Shown here one piece after another: positions 59,796 through 64,000 of a stretch of 64,000 nt of DNA. Position 1 is the first letter of the stretch. Every line of letters starts with the position of its first letter. A model generated the notes under the pieces. The model did no database searches. It was given only the letters and a program-made list of their open reading frames with translations, and was not told the DNA's origin. The DNA comes from Bugulina stolonifera (Eukaryota > Bryozoa > Gymnolaemata > Cheilostomatida > Bugulidae): contig OW285191.1 in the NCBI GenBank assembly GCA_935421135.1, positions 6,333,504-6,397,503 on the forward strand, written 5' to 3'. A program made the position numbers and the translations under genes.

Positions 59796-60704
59796 TTATA
59801 AATGAAACTAGGAAACCTACTATATGGACATTGCAGAAGTTAATGTAATCAGCACAACCTACCCTAAAAGCAGATACATTTTGCGAGTTTTAACTTTTGC
59901 GAATTTCGCAGTGACAAACTCGCAAATAATTTTCATCGCTATTAATATCTGCTTTCAAACTGATTTAAATAATTTCTGGTTTAAACAGACCATATATGCA
60001 GCTATATAGCTATATTATAGTTACATAGTTGAATATTTTAGAAAGCAGCAAATATCTGCTATAACATAATTGGTAAGTAGCCTAGAGTAGGAGCTTAATC
60101 AGAGGATTTTTTAACAAGCTATGGTAATTACTTTAACCCCACAGGTGGGCTTAACAAGCTATATAGGAGTCAGTTGTAGTTTTGTACTGTATGTAAGTGG
60201 GGTTTAAATCTGAGTAAACATAGAGCTTAGCTAAGCTTGGTTTTAATGCTGGAATATGCTTAAACATCAAATTTGGGACTTAAACAAATTTCGCGATAGG
60301 CCAAACTCGATAGGCCAAACTCCTAAATATTTCTATCGCAAATTGCTCCAAGATTAGGGTAATCAGAATACAAGATAAGGGTACCTAGCAGCTTACCTGT
60401 ATATTCTACACTATTTAAGTTCGACAGGATAGTGGATGGCTCTGTCTGTTATTGTATTTATTACCTAAAAACAAAAAAAGTTGCAAAATATGGTTTGTGT
60501 CATAATATCGTAAAATACAATACTTTGGAGCTGTGTATTGTTTTTTTTTATGTTTGCTTACATTTCAATTTATGACTGCCCGCTTGGATTGCACATGGTC
60601 AGTGTTTTAGTATTATGGGAGTTACAGCTACATCATGCTTTGTGATACACATTCTAAGCTAACAGCAGCTAGATGCTGTACCTTTTTAAACCTCACACAT
60701 ATTA
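59796..60704. other. non-coding, possible old repeat
   Basis: Contains TTTTGCGAGTTTTAAC, CTCGCAAATA and ATTTCGCGATAGGCC-type segments that look like parts of a decayed inverted-repeat element (about 59850-60365), but I could not define its ends. No gene. Confidence 0.4.
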
Positions 60705-61201
60705 CATCCATACTTCAGTTTTATCCCAATCCCTGCGAGTGCTAGACATTGGATTTCCAGTGAGACCGAAGAGCTGGTGAGACGTTGTGTGGTGGAACGC
60801 AACGGAGAAAGAAGATGTCACCTCTGCCTCTTCCCCGGATCCCAGAGGAGAGTCAAGACCCATGTGTATCAACAAGTGACTAGAAGCTTCTGCTTGAGTC
60901 CCTAAGAGCATGTGTCCTGGGATGCGGTGTACAGTCATCAGGCTAGTAGCGACCGGAAGACGTGCAATTTGTCACCATATATTTAAAGCAGAAAAACCAT
61001 GAATTGGCCAGATATGGTCAAGTGAAGACAGCCAATTCCATATGGTTGATGAGGCCTCATGGGAGAGGAACCAAACCTGATGGCACACCCTTGCCTATAC
61101 CCTTGCTAGAGGAACTACTGTCCACTGATTCTCCTGACAAGACAGAGTGGTAGAGACCCAAGCGACAGTCCTAATCAGACGGGCTCTTATACATGTACCA
61201 C

Positions 61202-62963
61202 CAGTGCTTTTTCTGTAGGGGGCTCTCTGGGCTCCCGGGAGCCCCCTCAAAAACTCATGGCTTGTTGAGGAGGCTCCCGGGAGCCCCCTCAACAAATTGC
61301 CATTTTAAAAGTAAAAGTTTAAAAAGTAGCCATAGCCAGGCATCATGCACGGTGCATCCTATATTAGAAACATACATGTTAACGGGTACATGTATATCAG
61401 CATGCTATGGTGAGCCCCAATGTTGGCTCATGATTTCAGACTATATAATATGCATGTATGTATTGTAGTGAGCAGCCAGCTAAGGAGAATAGCTAACCTT
61501 GCATGTGTTACTAAACTGAATATGCTTTAAAGGGCTGACCCAATGTATTAGTGAATGATATATATAACTATATGTTTTTACCACTCCCTCTTCCCCCCTC
61601 GACTTGTCACATAGGACCGACCGCTGTACCTCGGCTCTGAGGTGTCTACAGTTATGTCCTAGTCGTCCTTCCCGCCAGTCAAACTATGATTGTGTGTTAT
61701 AAAGACTGATTGACAGCTATTTTACGTAATTAAAGTATAACCACATTTATATGATTTCTCCTTGAGCTAATATCATTTATTACGGTTTTTAATAATATTG
61801 ATTTGAGCATCCATGATCATGTATAATTTGGTATGGGACCGACCCCTGGTCCTCCCTCCCCCAAGACCCCTGGTAGCTCCCCCACCGAAAGTGAGTTTAC
61901 TATATAAAGAGTGCATTTTGCTGCAGTAGTCAGTTGTTCCTTGGACTGCAAAAATACACTTCATCATACTTTGTGGTGCTTTTAGCTAGGAATCTATTAG
62001 CCTAGGTTCCTGACGAAGCCGCAAGCTAGAGAAACTAGCATAGAGTCGTACCCATAAGGTTATCAACACAGGAAGGAACACTCAGACTTACGGGTCATAA
62101 TAATAAGCAGCAATTGGCTCATCTATCCCTTAGTGCATGAAAAGTGGAAGGCCGATAGACCACTTTCGGTCCTGCCCACATGACTACAAGTTTAAGCAAG
62201 AACTTTACAATATAAAATCTCAATGACAGCAAAAAACCAAAAAGAGCTGCGAGATGAAGCACTTAGCTTGAAAGAGGAGGTTATCGAGATTGGCGCAATA
62301 TTTAACATCAGATTGGTGGTGATTAGCTTGAGAACTACAGATGCTGTGCGGAATTCTTTCAATAGCGTCTCTTCGTAGAGACACTATAGCCTCTGACTCA
62401 TTTATGCATTTGGTCCTCCAATGGAGTTATTTGTGCCCAGACCCTATGTTATGTTACGCAAAACATGGTGTAGAAAAGAGAGGTACAGTGCAATCGATAA
62501 AAATGCCAAATGCCAAACAGCAGAACACGATGAACAATTTCCTATCATCTGGGGAATCTTAGCAAAATATCTCTAATCACTTATATGCATAGGGTGATTT
62601 ATATGCAAGGAATTTGTCTTTTGAAAACACCAGCTCCTCACCGGGATTGAACCCGGCGCCTCTACGGCATGTAATCGCCTAGCACAGTGAGTGGACCCTA
62701 CTACCGCCACACCAGCTCAGCAATTTTAAAAAAGGAAGCTTTGCCAGGGAGCAGTAGATATTCTCTGAGCCAACTGCACACAAAGCACCTCTCATATTAC
62801 GGCCACCTTGCTATATATTCCGCAAAACATGTGACCATGAGTTCTATAATAATGTCAAGCGGATGCAGTAGGAGTGCTATGTGTCATGTGTGAAGGTGAG
62901 AGCGGTGAGGGAACCTGAAATATGTAGGGAGCCCCCTCAACTGATCTTACAAAAAAAGCACTG
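61202..62963. mobile_element. 1.76-kb hAT-like element
   Basis: Termini CAGTGCTTTTTCTGTA and, as complement at the right, CAGTGCTTTTTTTGTA. The flanks TGTACCAC (61194-61201) and GGTACCAC (62964-62971) are an 8-bp target duplication with one mismatch. At about 62222-62371 a frame encodes EVIEIGAIFNIRLVVISLRT, similar to the IF-x-VRWVASSxRT stretch of some hAT transposases (family resemblance from memory), and ends in a stop. The left end has two palindromic GGCTCCCGGGAGCC boxes. Confidence 0.7.
62635..62715 (-). mobile_element. tRNA-like sequence (SINE head or tRNA pseudogene)
   Basis: On the minus strand CCGGGTTCAATCCCGG gives a perfect 5-bp T-stem and a B box, with an A-box-like TGGTGTGGCGGTAGTAGGG upstream. 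The acceptor stem does not pair, so an active tRNA is unlikely. CACCAGCTC flanks both sides as direct repeats. Confidence 0.45.
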
Positions 62964-63350
62964 GGTACCACCTTCAACAGCTCCTCCGCCACCCAGTCAG
63001 AGGTGCCATCGACAGTAGCTGCTGAGCAGCCTGCCACCACTAGAGCCAGTATTAGAAGAATCAGCCCCCTACGCAGACCTCACTCTAGGAGCCAAGTGGA
63101 AAAGAGCCCAGCATGACCAGTCCACCTCTTGGGCCGAAGACAGCTAATGCAGCGAATGGTGACTGACTCTAGTACTGTTGTTAGTAGAGGGAATAAAGGA
63201 GTGCACCCCAAGAGGATATCCAGGTGGCGACTAGAGGATCCCTGGATGGAGAGTGAGGGTCTGCCGGTCACCCCGCGCATCAGGACCGGTCTAGAAGGAA
63301 AAGAGAGCCTACCCCACCAAAAGGAGTTTGGCACCAAAGACAATTGATGG

Positions 63351-64000
63351 GTATCGCTGCCAGAGGTAACAATTTATCACGTTAGCCAGTGTAATTCTGA
63401 CAGTTGTGTTGTTGTTTGTCATGTACAAGTATACAATGTATATGTCGCTCATGCGGTATTTTGATGGACCACTGGGAATGAATTTTAGTACTGCTTGTAA
63501 GGAATGAGAGTAGAACCGTATTATATAGAAGTTTTTAATTCATGTCGATTGTAGGATATCATTGGTGTGTATTCCAACATATTCATACTAATGGGGTTTG
63601 CATATTTAATTTCCATTTAGACGAGGACAAATCTTATTAGCATAGTACTCACACAGTGCATACATTATAATACACATTATTAGACTGGTCATTTTTCTCC
63701 TACAAATAAAAAGTTACGCTTATTACCAGTATTTGTGGGGCACCATTATCTTGGAATTTAGCAGGGCCTATTATACTTATCACAGTATGAAACATAGTAT
63801 AACATTGTACTAGTTTCATCAGAAGTAATGCACTATTTCAAATTGACAGCTAACTAGTCCAGATTTAATAACCACACAGCTTCATTTAGACACGCTGAGA
63901 AAAGGCAAAAAGTGCAACCTATTCTTCCTTAACAAGACAACGGAAATACACACTACTTGTAGACATTCTATAAACTCCTTTCAGAATAAACAAGGCGTAT
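63351..64000. other. non-coding, nothing recognised
   Basis: AT-rich sequence without a supported gene or repeat boundary. Confidence 0.45.

Larger units (their letters stand above)
60705..63350 (+). other. repeat-derived coding remnant interrupted by a transposon
   Basis: Two stretches, 60705-61201 and 62964-63350, flank a hAT-like element. Across the insertion point a plus-strand frame reads on (...SYTCTT then FNSSSATQSEV...) to a stop after QVEKSPA, suggesting the element landed in a once-continuous ORF. Further left, RRCHLCLFPGSQRRVKTH has a partial C2H2-like look. Several stops are present. I do not recognise the family; a retrotransposon polyprotein end or a lost gene are both possible. 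Confidence 0.4.

Noticed and set aside
62635..62715. Functional tRNA gene
   Set aside because: T-arm and B box are good, but the acceptor stem does not pair and no terminator is placed correctly.

Overview
The window looks like nuclear DNA of an early-branching marine animal. It is AT-rich, has spliceosomal introns (GT-AG, one GC-AG), many short DNA transposons and minisatellites, and a strong excess of the palindrome TACATGTA. The gene content (a peroxisomal 2-hydroxyacid oxidase array, a class A GPCR, small secreted cystine-rich proteins) is metazoan. Gene compactness and repeat style suggest a sponge (demosponge-like), but this is inference; no marker gene proves it.

Layout. 0-4.9 kb: non-coding, with two minisatellites. 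4.96-9.44 kb (minus): a three-exon rhodopsin-family GPCR of 388 aa with melatonin-receptor-like NRY and NxxxY motifs. 9.4-14.1 kb: non-coding, with a 978-bp inverted-repeat transposon carrying a GC-rich island. 14.1-19.4 kb (minus): HAO-A, an intact nine-exon (S)-2-hydroxyacid (glycolate-type) oxidase of 371 aa. 21.3-23.7 kb (plus): HAO-B, a pseudogene lacking several exons and with a 645-bp hAT-like element inside exon 7. 25.4-29.0 kb (plus): HAO-C, intact, 369 aa. 30.07-30.68 kb: HAO-D, only exons 1-2. 55.1-58.9 kb: HAO-E, only exons 3-9, broken.

Between the HAO-D and HAO-E halves (34.8-52.9 kb, all plus strand) lies the most interesting part: five two-exon genes for small secreted proteins of 173-187 aa. 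Their C-terminal domain matches the interleukin-17 pattern: P-W or G-W, then Y-P, a C-x(3-4)-C pair, a V-I/V-L segment, a lone Cys and a final C-x-C. All five have one phase-2 intron splitting the same Trp codon. Four have a TATA box about 95-115 bp before the ATG, and three share an extra upstream block. This is a tandem IL-17-like cytokine cluster lying between two halves of a hydroxyacid-oxidase gene.

59-64 kb: a 36-bp minisatellite of about 17 copies, then repeat-derived sequence in which a 1.76-kb hAT-like element interrupts an older open frame. Transposons with 8-bp target-site duplications (hAT-like) dominate the mobile fraction; there is also a TTAA-type element, tRNA-derived SINEs and an LTR-like segment. 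The two intact HAO genes probably encode peroxisomal oxidases ending in -SRL. The IL-17-like proteins are probably secreted signals; their receptors are not in this window.
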